The position numbers and the translations under genes are program-made. 64,000 bases of DNA from Sphingobacteriales bacterium (GTDB lineage: Bacteria > Bacteroidota > Bacteroidia > Chitinophagales > CAIOSU01). Shown piece by piece: positions 28,255 through 35,946 of this stretch (within the stretch, counting starts at the first letter, position 1; every line of letters begins with the position of its first letter). The stretch spans positions 114,585 through 178,584 of the forward strand of contig JAIXUD010000011.1 of assembly GCA_027483645.1 (NCBI GenBank), read 5' to 3'. The notes below the pieces were generated by a model, which saw only the letters and a program-made list of their open reading frames with translations, was not told where the DNA came from and searched no databases.

Positions 28255-28338
28255 GTCCATGGTCCACGGTCCATAGTCCACGGTAAAAAAGTAAAATAGT
28301 TCGTGAAGAAGTCGATGGTCCACAGTCGACAGTCCACA
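28255..28338. repeat. Two heptad arrays with a 27-bp direct repeat between DUF5606 and kinase genes
   Basis: Array 1 (28255-28282): GTCCATG, GTCCACG, GTCCATA, GTCCACG. Array 2 (28311-28338): GTCGATG, GTCCACA, GTCGACA, GTCCACA. Each is followed by the same tail (GTAAAAAAG(T/C)AAAATAGTT), so array end plus tail forms a direct repeat with two mismatches. Confidence 0.8.
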
Positions 28339-28433
28339 GTAAAAAAGCAAAATAGTTAATGTTATTAGTTGTGGCAATCAAAAAGGAACTCAATCAGCCC
28401 ATAACCAATCAACAATCTAACCCGTTTGAACCG

Positions 28434-28461
28434 TGGACTGTCGACCATCGACCGTCGACCA
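28434..28461. repeat. Heptad array upstream of the lipid kinase gene
   Basis: Four words in register: TGGACTG, TCGACCA, TCGACCG, TCGACCA. It is inverted relative to the arrays at 28255-28338 and ends exactly 7 bp before the TATCTTTG box at 28469. Confidence 0.75.
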
Positions 28462-28468
28462 AAAATAT

Positions 28469-28476
28469 TATCTTTG
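28469..28476 (+). promoter_or_regulatory. Putative -7 box (TATCTTTG) of the lipid kinase gene
   Basis: Exact TAnnTTTG match, 26 bp upstream of the ATG at 28503. The heptad array replaces the region where a -33 element would be expected. Confidence 0.6.
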
Positions 28477-28502
28477 GCATTCACTCATCCAAAATTCTGG
28501 GA

Positions 28503-29423
28503 ATGGAGAATACTTGGTATGCTATTGTAAACCCAGCCGCTGGCGGTAGCACGGGCGATAAGAAATGGAAGAAGATTGAGGCCGACCTGAAAGAACTGGG
28601 CATAGCATTTCAACCGCACCTTACCACAGCTGTACTGCATGCCAGCCATATTGTGAAGGAAGCAGTGGAAAAAGGCTACCGCAAGCTACTAATAGTAGGC
28701 GGAGACGGCACGCTGAACGAAGTGGTAAACGGCCTGTTTGCCCAAAACGTCGTGCCTACCCATGAAGTAACCATTGCGCTGATAAGTATAGGTACAGGCA
28801 ACGATTGGATTAAAACTATGGGCATACCTGCCGATACTAAACAAGCCGCGCGCTTGCTGAAAAACGGCACCAAAACCCGCATTATTGATGCTGGGCTGGC
28901 ATACTACCATATGCACGGCCACAAGCACAGCCGCCACTTTATTAATGTGGCGGGTATGGCTTTCGATGCGGAGGTAACCCGCCACGCTAATGCCAACAAA
29001 AGCTCCCTGGGCCCAATGCAATATTGGTTGAGCCTGGCGAAAACCTTGTTTACCTTCAGCCCTGTACCGGTAAAAGTGGAGGTGGATGGCAAAGTATATG
29101 AAGACCTTACCTTTTGCCTGAACGTAGGCAACTGCCAGTTTGCAGGCGGTGGTATGATGATAGTACCCGGTGCGCTACCCGATGATGGCCTGTTCACCAT
29201 TACCCACATCAAAAACGCCAGCCGCTGGACGGTTATCAAAAATGTAGCCGCCCTAGGCGATGGCACCTTTATCAAACTTGAGGAAGTAGACCAATACACC
29301 GGAAAAACCGTAAAAGTAACCTCCCCCGTACCGGTTTGGCTGGAGGTAGAAGGCGAGGTATTGGGCGAAGCTCCGTTCGAGTTTCAGATACTGCCTGGTG
29401 CGGTGAAGGTGCTGGTGGGGTGA
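28503..29423 (+). CDS. Diacylglycerol/lipid kinase family protein
   Basis: 306 aa from the ATG at 28503; the longer upstream frame crosses the promoter and repeats and is rejected. Family N-terminus WYAIVNPAAGGSTGDKKW, then the nucleotide-binding VGGDGTLNEVVNGL (GGDG motif, residues 65-72) and ISIGTGNDWIKTMGIP. This is the DAGK catalytic fold of YegS/DgkB enzymes, which phosphorylate diacylglycerol, sphingoid or related lipids. The exact lipid is unknown. Bacteroidota use such kinases on sphingolipids as well as glycerolipids. Confidence 0.9.
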   Translation: MENTWYAIVNPAAGGSTGDKKWKKIEADLKELGIAFQPHLTTAVLHASHIVKEAVEKGYRKLLIVGGDGTLNEVVNGLFAQNVVPTHEVTIALISIGTGNDWIKTMGIPADTKQAARLLKNGTKTRIIDAGLAYYHMHGHKHSRHFINVAGMAFDAEVTRHANANKSSLGPMQYWLSLAKTLFTFSPVPVKVEVDGKVYEDLTFCLNVGNCQFAGGGMMIVPGALPDDGLFTITHIKNASRWTVIKNVAALGDGTFIKLEEVDQYTGKTVKVTSPVPVWLEVEGEVLGEAPFEFQILPGAVKVLVG

Positions 29424-29458
29424 GGTTGTCGTTAGGAGTTAAGGGTTGATTGTTAGGA
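29424..29458. repeat. Heptad array downstream of the lipid kinase gene
   Basis: Five words in register directly after the stop codon: GGTTGTC, GTTAGGA, GTTAAGG, GTTGATT, GTTAGGA. No promoter box is adjacent; the converging toxin gene ends at 29463. Confidence 0.65.
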
Positions 29459-29462
29459 TCAA

Positions 29463-29765
29463 TTACTTTGGTCTTTTCAATGGATTCTTGCGATTATCGA
29501 ATAAGCTAAGCAACAACACGGTATCCCGATTTACTTTGTAATAGATGGTTATTTGTTTAGTTAAAACGGATCTTCGGGAGGTGCTGCGCCTACTTGATTT
29601 AGGAAAAAGTAATGGACGGATGGCCAATAATTCTAGTCGTTTTTGCAGCTTCCTAGCAAAATCGCTTAGTGCTTTTTCACCCCATTCCTCCTTAAGATAT
29701 TCGATAATGTCGTCTAGGCATTGATCAGCCTCTTCTGTCCACTCAATCTTATAGCCATTTCTCAT
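29463..29765 (-). CDS. ParE/RelE-type toxin of a toxin-antitoxin pair
   Basis: 100 aa. The RelE/ParE fold is suggested by YKIEWTEEADQCLDDIIEYL (first helix pair), EKALSDFARKLQKRLELLAIRP and the C-terminal strand region ITIYYKVNRDTVLLLSLFDNRKNP. ParE toxins poison gyrase whereas RelE members cleave mRNA; the missing RelE catalytic pattern and the DNRKNP end make ParE more likely, but this is not certain. The start at 29765 overlaps the antitoxin by 17 bases. Confidence 0.82.
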   Translation of the reverse strand: MRNGYKIEWTEEADQCLDDIIEYLKEEWGEKALSDFARKLQKRLELLAIRPLLFPKSSRRSTSRRSVLTKQITIYYKVNRDTVLLLSLFDNRKNPLKRPK

Positions 29766-29979
29766 AGCGCTTCTTCACTTCTTCGTGAGGAATTACCCGG
29801 CCTGCTTTTTCATCAGCAAGACCTCTTTCAATAGAAGCCACTTCAGCCTCCGACAATTCTTCCCACCAACCGTTTTCAGCGGTAGCATCTTTCACAAGCT
29901 TCAATTTCTCAATGGTGGTTTCGTCATCAAGGTTGCGAATCCAATCAATGAGTTGTTCCTTTTCGGTCTTTAAGTCCAT
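29749..29979 (-). CDS. Antitoxin of the ParE/RelE pair
   Basis: 76 aa, upstream partner of the toxin gene and overlapping it by 17 bases, the usual antitoxin-first order. Acidic and helical (LIDWIRNLDDETTIEKLKLVKDA), with an ELSEAEVASIERGLADEKAGR segment followed by VIPHEEVKKRYEKWL, typical of small Bacteroidota antitoxins partnered with ParE. No clear DNA-binding motif is visible, so autoregulation cannot be claimed. Confidence 0.78.
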   Translation of the reverse strand: MDLKTEKEQLIDWIRNLDDETTIEKLKLVKDATAENGWWEELSEAEVASIERGLADEKAGRVIPHEEVKKRYEKWL

Positions 29980-30076
29980 AAGGCTAAAACGTTTGAATAA
30001 AAGTAATGGTTTCGGATGTGCTTCGCAAGACTTTTATTTGAAGCACAATTACATATTTTTACCAGAAAGGTTAATA

Positions 30077-30727
30077 ATGAAAATACTGAGCATCTTATCT
30101 CTAATTGTATGCTTAAGTAGCTGCACAGTTCATTTGGGTCAAGTTTATCGCTTTGAAGGAAATGCCAGTGTTAGTGAAATTGTATTTAGCAGGGATTCAA
30201 GCTTCACTTATAAATGGTTGAGCGAATTTCCCATAAGAGACTTTAGAAATGGGGAAACCCATGGGACATGGAGCAAACAAGGTAACATGCTCATCCTAAA
30301 TAGCACAAATCAACCACAATCGCCCGGATTTGTACAGATAACCGATACCGCGACCAATAAAGATTCGATGGAGATCATCATAACCTATAAGGATACCTTT
30401 GGTTTTGGTATATGCTCTATAGTATATCCACCGATCAACAATGACCCCTTTAGCTTTATTATTGCAGCAGAGAGTGGGGAAATAAGATATGGTGATACGC
30501 TAAAAATTCGAATACTAAAACCAAGCAATCCGATTAATTTTATCAATTTTTATGACTACTATGCTTTGCCATCATTTAGTCCAGAGCCTTTGATTCCAGA
30601 AACCTACCAATACAATGCAGGAGAAATTCCCAATGGTTTTAGCGTAGTACTTACCGACCAGCGATGCCGTTACTTTACAGAAAGTATTATAAAAGTTAGA
30701 CGGAATAGCATTCGCCTTAAGGAATAA
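30077..30727 (+). CDS. Predicted lipoprotein, function unknown
   Basis: 216 aa from the ATG at 30077. The upstream in-frame extension lacks protein character and would bury the signal sequence. MKILSILSLIVCLSSC is a lipoprotein signal with lipobox LSSC (Cys16). The rest is strand-rich (RFEGNASVSEIVF, HGTWSKQGNMLILNST, a lipocalin-like NGTWxxxG pattern) and ends with a basic IKVRRNSIRLKE. I do not recognise a domain with confidence. It is AT-rich compared with its neighbours. Confidence 0.72.
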   Translation: MKILSILSLIVCLSSCTVHLGQVYRFEGNASVSEIVFSRDSSFTYKWLSEFPIRDFRNGETHGTWSKQGNMLILNSTNQPQSPGFVQITDTATNKDSMEIIITYKDTFGFGICSIVYPPINNDPFSFIIAAESGEIRYGDTLKIRILKPSNPINFINFYDYYALPSFSPEPLIPETYQYNAGEIPNGFSVVLTDQRCRYFTESIIKVRRNSIRLKE

Positions 30728-30829
30728 GGCAAGTTTAGAAAGTATTCTCTAGAACCGAAATCTGTTTTAACTTTCTAGTACTATTATGGACTAGTATTTT
30801 AAATAAAGAACGCCCTCTTTGCTGCAAGT

Positions 30830-30884
30830 CTTGATACTTGAGGATTTTATCCTGAGCTTTTGCCGAAGGACACTACTTGATACT
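30830..30884. repeat. Small repeat element downstream of mfd
   Basis: A 9-bp direct repeat CTTGATACT (30830-30838 and 30876-30884) flanks a perfect hairpin AGGAT-TTT-ATCCT (30841-30853) and a TCCTGAGCTTTTGCCGAAGGA motif. The motif resembles the common TCCTTCGGCAAGCTCAGGA-type intergenic repeats. It lies just past the mfd stop. Confidence 0.4.
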
Positions 30885-30889
30885 ATAAA

Positions 30890-33800
30890 TTACTCCTTCT
30901 CCGGCACCACCGCCAGCTGCATCTCATACATCCGCTTATTGGCTTCGCTGATGGAACGGATGTTGGGCATAATGAGCAAGAGGTTGCGCGGGGTTTGTTT
31001 GAGCTGGAACTCGCGGGGGCGCTGCTGTACAAATTGCAGGATGCGCCCAAACAATGCCGATTCGTAGTAGTACGACTGCTGGTCGTCCACAAAGTAGCAC
31101 TTCATTACCTTATCTTTCAGCACTATGCGCTCTATGCCCACTTTTTGGGCAGCCCATTGCAGGCGTATGGCGTGGAACAGCTCGCCTACTTCGCGCGGTA
31201 TCGGGCCGAAACGGTCTATCAAGCCAATTTTGAAAGCCTGTAGGCCGCTTTCTTCTTTAATGTTGGTGAGCTCGGTGTATAGGGTGAGGCGCTCGCTTAC
31301 GCTGCGTACGTACTCGTCGGGTATGTGCAGCTCCATGTCGGTATCCACCTGCACGTCTTTCACGTAGTTTTCCTCACGCTCCAGTTGTTCTTGGTATACC
31401 TCCTTAAACTGGTTTTGGCGTAGCTCGCGGATGGTTTCGTCCAATATTTTGTGGTACATATCGTACCCGATGTCGGCAATAAAACCGCTCTGCTCGCCGC
31501 CCAATAGGTTGCCCGCACCACGAATGTCCAAGTCGCGCATGGCAATCTGGAAACCGCTGCCCAGGTCGCTAAACTGCTCAATGATTTGCAGGCGCTTGCG
31601 CGTATCGGTAGCGAGGGTGCTTAATGGCGGCGTAAAGAGGTAGCAGAAAGCCTTCTTGTTGCTGCGGCCCACGCGACCACGCAGTTGGTGCAAATCGCTC
31701 AACCCAAACCAATGCGCATTATTGATGATGATGGTGTTGGCATTTGGTATATCCAAGCCCGCTTCTACAATGTTGGTACTTACCAGCACATCGTACTCGC
31801 GGTTATCGAATTTAATCATGGCATCTTCCAGCTTGTCGCCTTCCATTTGACCATGCGCCACGCCGAAGCTCACATCTGGCAGCAAGCGCTTCAACATACC
31901 GGCCACATCCATAATATCGTTCACGCGGTTGTGTACAAAGAACACCTGTCCACCACGGTACACTTCATATTGTATGGCCTCTTTTACGATTTCTTCATTA
32001 AAGCCGTGTACCTCCGTTTGTATCGGTTGGCGGTTCGGCGGCGGGGTACTGATAACCGACAAATCCCTAGCGCCAAGCAAACTAAACTGAAGCGTGCGTG
32101 GTATTGGTGTGGCGGTGAGGGTAAGCGTATCCACGTTGGTTTTAATCTCACGCAGTTTCTCCTTAGCCCCTACGCCAAATTTCTGTTCCTCGTCAATAAT
32201 CAACAGCCCCAAATCCTTGAACTGTACACTTTTGGCAATAATGGCGTGCGTGCCTATCAATACCTCAATTTTGCCAGCTTTCAGGTCGGCCAAAATCTGC
32301 TTCTTCTGCGCGGCCGTGCGGAAACGGTTAATCAGCTCCACCCGTATCGGCAGTCCTTCAAATCGCGCTTTAAAGGTTTTAAAGTGCTGCGAGGTAAGGA
32401 TGGTGGTAGGTGCCAGGACGGCCACTTGCTTGCCATCAGCGGCAGCCTTGGCGGCGGCGCGCACGGCTATTTCCGTTTTGCCGAAACCCACGTCGCCACA
32501 TATCAGGCGGTCCATAGGGTACGGCTTTTCCATATCGCGTTTAAAGTCGTTGGTGGCCTTCTCTTGGTCCGGGGTGTCTTCATAAATGAAGGAAGCCTCT
32601 AGCTCATTCTGTATATAGGTATCGGGCGCGAAGGCAAAGCCTTTTTGGGTTTTGCGCTCTGCATACAGCTTTATCAGCTGCTCGGCGATGTCCTTTATCT
32701 TCTTCTTGGTCTTCCGCTTTACGGTTTCCCAAGCATCGGTACCCAGCTTGTTTACCTTGGGAGCGGTACCTTCTTTGCCCACATACTTACTAATCTTGTG
32801 CAGGGCATTGATGTTCACGTACAGCAGGTCATTATCGCGGTAGCGTAGTCGCACCGCCTCTTGTATTTGGCCGTTTACCTCAATCTTCTCGAGCCCGCTA
32901 TAGATACCCACGCCGTAATCGATGTGGGTTACAAAATCGCCCGTTTGCAGCTCGCGCAGGGTTTTCAGCATCAAGGCTTGGTCTTTGCTGTAGCCTTTGC
33001 GAGTGTTGTATTTGTGGTAGCGCTCAAAAATCTGGTGATCGGTATAGAGCGCCAGTTTCAGGTCATTGTCCACGTAGCCTTCGTGTATAGTGGTAAGCAC
33101 CGGGTGAAACTCCACGCCTGCCTTCATATCCTCAAAGATGTGGTAGAAGCGCTCTATCTGCTTCGGGTTGTCGGCAAAGATGATGTTGGTGTATTGTTTC
33201 GCCGTGTTTTCCCGTAGGTTGGCAATGAGTAGCTCAAAGTTCTTGTTGAATACTGGTTGGGGCTTCAGGTCAAATTGGAACACCCCATCTGGACTGCCCA
33301 TGGCCACGGTGCTGAACTGTATGAGCGGCAAATCGAAAATATCATCCAGTACCTTGCTGCTGGTCTCAAAGGTATCAATCGGCTCTTGCATAAAGAAGCC
33401 TTTTTCTTCGTCCCCAACAATGTGCTTTCCCGCCTGTACAGCCTCGTACATGGCCACCGCGCTCTCGAAGGCTTTATCCAACCGCTCTACCAAAAAATTC
33501 AGGTCTCGCACCCAAATGGTGGTGTTGCGGGGCAGCGTCTCGAAAAAGGAGTTCTTTTGCTGGGTGGTAAAGTGCGTTTGTATATTGGGCACAATGTCCA
33601 CCTGCGATATCTTTCGGGTGGATAGCTGGCTACTCGGGTCGAACGTACGGATACTCTCTACCTCGTTGCCAAACAGCTCCACCCTATACGGCAACTCGTT
33701 GCCAAACGAGAAAATGTCGATAATGCCGCCCCGTACAGAGAACTGCCCAGGTTCGTACACAAAATCAACGCGCTCAAACTCATACTGCACCAGCAGCTCC

Positions 33801-34276
33801 ACCATAAAATCCACATCCACCTTCTCGTTTATCTTAAGGTGGAGGGTGTTTTTGGCAAGGATTTTCTTCTCCACCACACGCTCGAACAACGCCTCGGGGT
33901 AGGTAACCACCAGCTCCGATTTGGTATGGGCGTTCGATAGGCGGTTTACCACCTCGGCACGCTGGAGGATATCGGTATTGTTTACCTGCTCGAAGATGCC
34001 GGGTTTCTTGAAGGAATCAGGAAAGAAGAACACATCCTTTTGGTCGAGCATGTTCTTCAAGGAGTTCTGGAAGTAAGCGGCCTCTTCCTTGTCGTTGCAA
34101 ACAAACAGGTGGTTACACTTGGTATCTTTGAATACCGCCGCGGCAATAATGGACACGGCCGAGCCCACCAATCCCTTCAGGTGAAGCGATGCGGGCGCTG
34201 TTTCACCCAACTTCCCTGCAATACTCTTAATCCTGCTATCGGAGCGGTACCGCTCCAGTATCTCCTCTACGTTCAT
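30890..34276 (-). CDS. mfd: Transcription-repair coupling factor Mfd
   Basis: 1128 aa from the ATG at 34276. The frame is open to 34528 but that extension translates repeats, and MNVEEILERYRSD begins the family-like region. In order: UvrB-homology region (VDFVYEPGQFSVRGGIIDIF), RNA polymerase-interacting domain (DFVTHIDYGVGIYSGLEKI), helicase domain 1 with Walker A GDVGFGKTE and DEEQ, helicase domain 2 with QLRGRVGRSNKKAFCYL, and the C-terminal TRCF domain. It releases stalled RNA polymerase at DNA lesions and recruits UvrA. Confidence 0.96.
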   Translation of the reverse strand: MNVEEILERYRSDSRIKSIAGKLGETAPASLHLKGLVGSAVSIIAAAVFKDTKCNHLFVCNDKEEAAYFQNSLKNMLDQKDVFFFPDSFKKPGIFEQVNNTDILQRAEVVNRLSNAHTKSELVVTYPEALFERVVEKKILAKNTLHLKINEKVDVDFMVELLVQYEFERVDFVYEPGQFSVRGGIIDIFSFGNELPYRVELFGNEVESIRTFDPSSQLSTRKISQVDIVPNIQTHFTTQQKNSFFETLPRNTTIWVRDLNFLVERLDKAFESAVAMYEAVQAGKHIVGDEEKGFFMQEPIDTFETSSKVLDDIFDLPLIQFSTVAMGSPDGVFQFDLKPQPVFNKNFELLIANLRENTAKQYTNIIFADNPKQIERFYHIFEDMKAGVEFHPVLTTIHEGYVDNDLKLALYTDHQIFERYHKYNTRKGYSKDQALMLKTLRELQTGDFVTHIDYGVGIYSGLEKIEVNGQIQEAVRLRYRDNDLLYVNINALHKISKYVGKEGTAPKVNKLGTDAWETVKRKTKKKIKDIAEQLIKLYAERKTQKGFAFAPDTYIQNELEASFIYEDTPDQEKATNDFKRDMEKPYPMDRLICGDVGFGKTEIAVRAAAKAAADGKQVAVLAPTTILTSQHFKTFKARFEGLPIRVELINRFRTAAQKKQILADLKAGKIEVLIGTHAIIAKSVQFKDLGLLIIDEEQKFGVGAKEKLREIKTNVDTLTLTATPIPRTLQFSLLGARDLSVISTPPPNRQPIQTEVHGFNEEIVKEAIQYEVYRGGQVFFVHNRVNDIMDVAGMLKRLLPDVSFGVAHGQMEGDKLEDAMIKFDNREYDVLVSTNIVEAGLDIPNANTIIINNAHWFGLSDLHQLRGRVGRSNKKAFCYLFTPPLSTLATDTRKRLQIIEQFSDLGSGFQIAMRDLDIRGAGNLLGGEQSGFIADIGYDMYHKILDETIRELRQNQFKEVYQEQLEREENYVKDVQVDTDMELHIPDEYVRSVSERLTLYTELTNIKEESGLQAFKIGLIDRFGPIPREVGELFHAIRLQWAAQKVGIERIVLKDKVMKCYFVDDQQSYYYESALFGRILQFVQQRPREFQLKQTPRNLLLIMPNIRSISEANKRMYEMQLAVVPEKE

Positions 34277-34287
34277 TTGCGCTGGTG

Positions 34288-34295
34288 CAAAGATA
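34288..34295 (-). promoter_or_regulatory. Putative -7 box (TATCTTTG) of mfd
   Basis: Exact TAnnTTTG match only 11 bp upstream of the ATG, so the mRNA leader would be very short. Upstream on the minus strand there is one 7-bp spacer and then a heptad array. Confidence 0.6.
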
Positions 34296-34302
34296 GGAAA
34301 TA

Positions 34303-34378
34303 GTCGACGGACCACAGTCGACAGACCACGGCAAAAAATGTTTGATGTACGATGTACGAGGTACAATGTACGATGTAA
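34303..34378. repeat. Two heptad arrays upstream of mfd
   Basis: Array 1 (34303-34330): GTCGACG, GACCACA, GTCGACA, GACCACG. Array 2 (34344-34378): GATGTAC, GATGTAC, GAGGTAC, AATGTAC, GATGTAA. Different words, same 7-bp period. Array 1 ends 7 bp before the mfd -7 box on the minus strand. Confidence 0.8.
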
Positions 34379-34400
34379 ATTGAGGTGAGATAATACAAAA

Positions 34401-34419
34401 CCCTCTTGCTTGAGAGAGG
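34401..34419 (-). terminator. Weak putative terminator of the 34432 gene
   Basis: Minus-strand stem CCTCT / AGAGG with an 8-nt loop, followed by GTTTTG, about 15-30 bp past the stop of the T9SS substrate gene. Short stem and interrupted T-run; tentative. Confidence 0.3.
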
Positions 34420-34431
34420 TTGTAAGGGGAA

Positions 34432-35298
34432 CTATTGTTTCACAAAACGCTTTGTGATTTGCCGACCTTTTTCTACGTTTAATTGTAAGAAGTAAACTCC
34501 CGTAGGCAAGGTACTTACGTCGGCCCAATCTCTCTCTATGGTTAATTCAATTTGTCGACCATCGGCAGCAAAACATGTTATCGATGGCATTTCTTCAAAG
34601 TTAGTAAAGTACAAGCGGTCAAAACTTGGATTGGGAAATACGGTAATGAAATTAACATCTAAAGGTTGAAACGCTATTCCACTTGAGAAATCATAATTAA
34701 AAGTGTACCAAAACATAGATACGGTATCCCCCAGCGCATCTAAGTAAGCGTAACCCTCGTTAATACTTGCCGAGCCATTATAATGATCAACTTGAGAGGT
34801 AAACGTGACAGTATTCTCATCTTTACAGATGGCAATGCGCAAATTACTTGGACTACCTGTATCAAACCACCCACCTGGGTTAACACTTGTAAATAAGCTG
34901 GTAAGTCTACAAGAGTCAGCAAAAAGCGTATTATCCCAGCTAGCAGTAACTGGCCAATTGTTTGTTGTTATTTCAATTGATGAGTATGTATAAGGCCAAG
35001 CATTGTCACAGTCTAAGGGTAATATCTGCGTCTTTGTAGCAATGGTGTCTTCAGTGGTTGGATTAAAGATATACTGCACTATACGTACATCCAAACCATT
35101 TTTTTTTGGCCCGTAGAGAATGTCTTGCTCTACAAAAGCTGAATCAATGTACACTGTGCCCAAAGCATCATAACCTAAAACTACGGTATCCTGGTTGCCC
35201 GCAGAGTCTTCAAAATACATTTCAAAACGGAACTCTTGAGCAAAAAGAAAATTAAGTGTAGAGAATCCCAACAACGCTGCTAGAAAGACCTTTTTCAT
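34432..35298 (-). CDS. T9SS-secreted protein with type A sorting domain
   Basis: 288 aa. Signal peptide MKKVFLAALLGFSTLNFLFA with cleavage before QEF. The central 180 residues are strand-rich and unrecognised, with two or three scattered cysteines. The C-terminal 75 residues are a T9SS type A sorting domain: ITVFPNPSFDRLYFTNF, then SITCFAADGRQIEL, LPTGVYFLQLNVEKG and the basic end TKRFVKQ. Exported through SprA; function unknown. It lies upstream of mfd on the same strand, separated by repeats. Confidence 0.82.
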   Translation of the reverse strand: MKKVFLAALLGFSTLNFLFAQEFRFEMYFEDSAGNQDTVVLGYDALGTVYIDSAFVEQDILYGPKKNGLDVRIVQYIFNPTTEDTIATKTQILPLDCDNAWPYTYSSIEITTNNWPVTASWDNTLFADSCRLTSLFTSVNPGGWFDTGSPSNLRIAICKDENTVTFTSQVDHYNGSASINEGYAYLDALGDTVSMFWYTFNYDFSSGIAFQPLDVNFITVFPNPSFDRLYFTNFEEMPSITCFAADGRQIELTIERDWADVSTLPTGVYFLQLNVEKGRQITKRFVKQ

Positions 35299-35311
35299 AA
35301 AAAGTTTTTTT

Positions 35312-35319
35312 CAAAGGTA
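35312..35319 (-). promoter_or_regulatory. Putative -7 box (TACCTTTG) of the 34432-35298 gene
   Basis: Exact TAnnTTTG on the minus strand, 13 bp upstream of the ATG at 35298. A TTG lies roughly 16 bp further upstream and could be the -33 element. Confidence 0.6.
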
Positions 35320-35449
35320 AGCATTGAGATTCAATCAATTGTCATAAGATTGTAATATTTTAAATTGAGACATCTTTAAAACCAACACCGCAGGCGGTCA
35401 CGCATTTTTGGTAAAACTTGGCAACCGTAAAGGCATACCAGTACATTAA

Positions 35450-35941
35450 TCAAAACTCCATCTTCAACTGATTGGCCATGCCCTCCAGCTCAAGCAGCCA
35501 TTGCTTACGCCAAAGGCCACCAGCATAACCGGTAAGGTTGCCGTTGGCGCCAATAACGCGGTGGCAGGGGATGATAACGCCGATGGGGTTTTTGCCATTG
35601 GCGCCGCCCACGGCTCGTATGGTAAGCTTTGAGCCTAGCTTCTCGGCCATTTTCAGGTAGGAAGTGGTTTCTCCCCAAGGGATGTTTACCAGCTCGTGCC
35701 ACACTCGTTTCTGGAAATCGGAACCTGCTGGTGCCAAGGGCAAGTCAAACACTTTCCTTTCGCCCATAAAGTATTCCTTTAATTGCTGAACCGTGGCTTG
35801 TAGTGTGGGGTGCTTGGGGTTTACCTCGGGCTGCACCACATCATCAGGGAACATAAACTTCACCGCTGTTAAGCCATCATCGGTGGCTTGCAGCTCCAAA
35901 CGGCCAATGGGGCTGTTGGTATAGGTAAGGTAGGTGAACAT
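35450..35941 (-). CDS. ogt: Methylated-DNA--[protein]-cysteine S-methyltransferase
   Basis: 163 aa. Repairs O6-methylguanine by transferring the methyl group to its own cysteine. Active-site PCHRVIG with Cys126, preceded by the DNA-recognition helix region FQKRVWHELVNIPWGETTSY and RAVGGANGKNPIGVIIP. The N-terminal half (about 1-70) is the usual pseudocatalytic domain. There is no Ada-type AraC domain, so this is an Ogt-like stand-alone enzyme. It starts 5 bp after the stop of the large TolB-type gene and is likely in the same operon. Confidence 0.94.
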   Translation of the reverse strand: MFTYLTYTNSPIGRLELQATDDGLTAVKFMFPDDVVQPEVNPKHPTLQATVQQLKEYFMGERKVFDLPLAPAGSDFQKRVWHELVNIPWGETTSYLKMAEKLGSKLTIRAVGGANGKNPIGVIIPCHRVIGANGNLTGYAGGLWRKQWLLELEGMANQLKMEF

Positions 35942-35946
35942 GGGGT

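Noticed and set aside
28213..28393. Longer start for the DUF5606 gene
   Set aside because: The extension translates the heptad arrays and lies upstream of the likely promoter.
28255..28461. CRISPR array
   Set aside because: The repeats are 7 bp, degenerate and directly adjacent, with no spacers and no cas genes.
30830..30884. Insertion sequence remnant suggested by 9-bp direct repeats
   Set aside because: The repeats flank only 37 bp with no terminal inverted repeats and no transposase.
34276..34528. Longer start for mfd
   Set aside because: The extension translates heptad repeats and passes through the -7 box.
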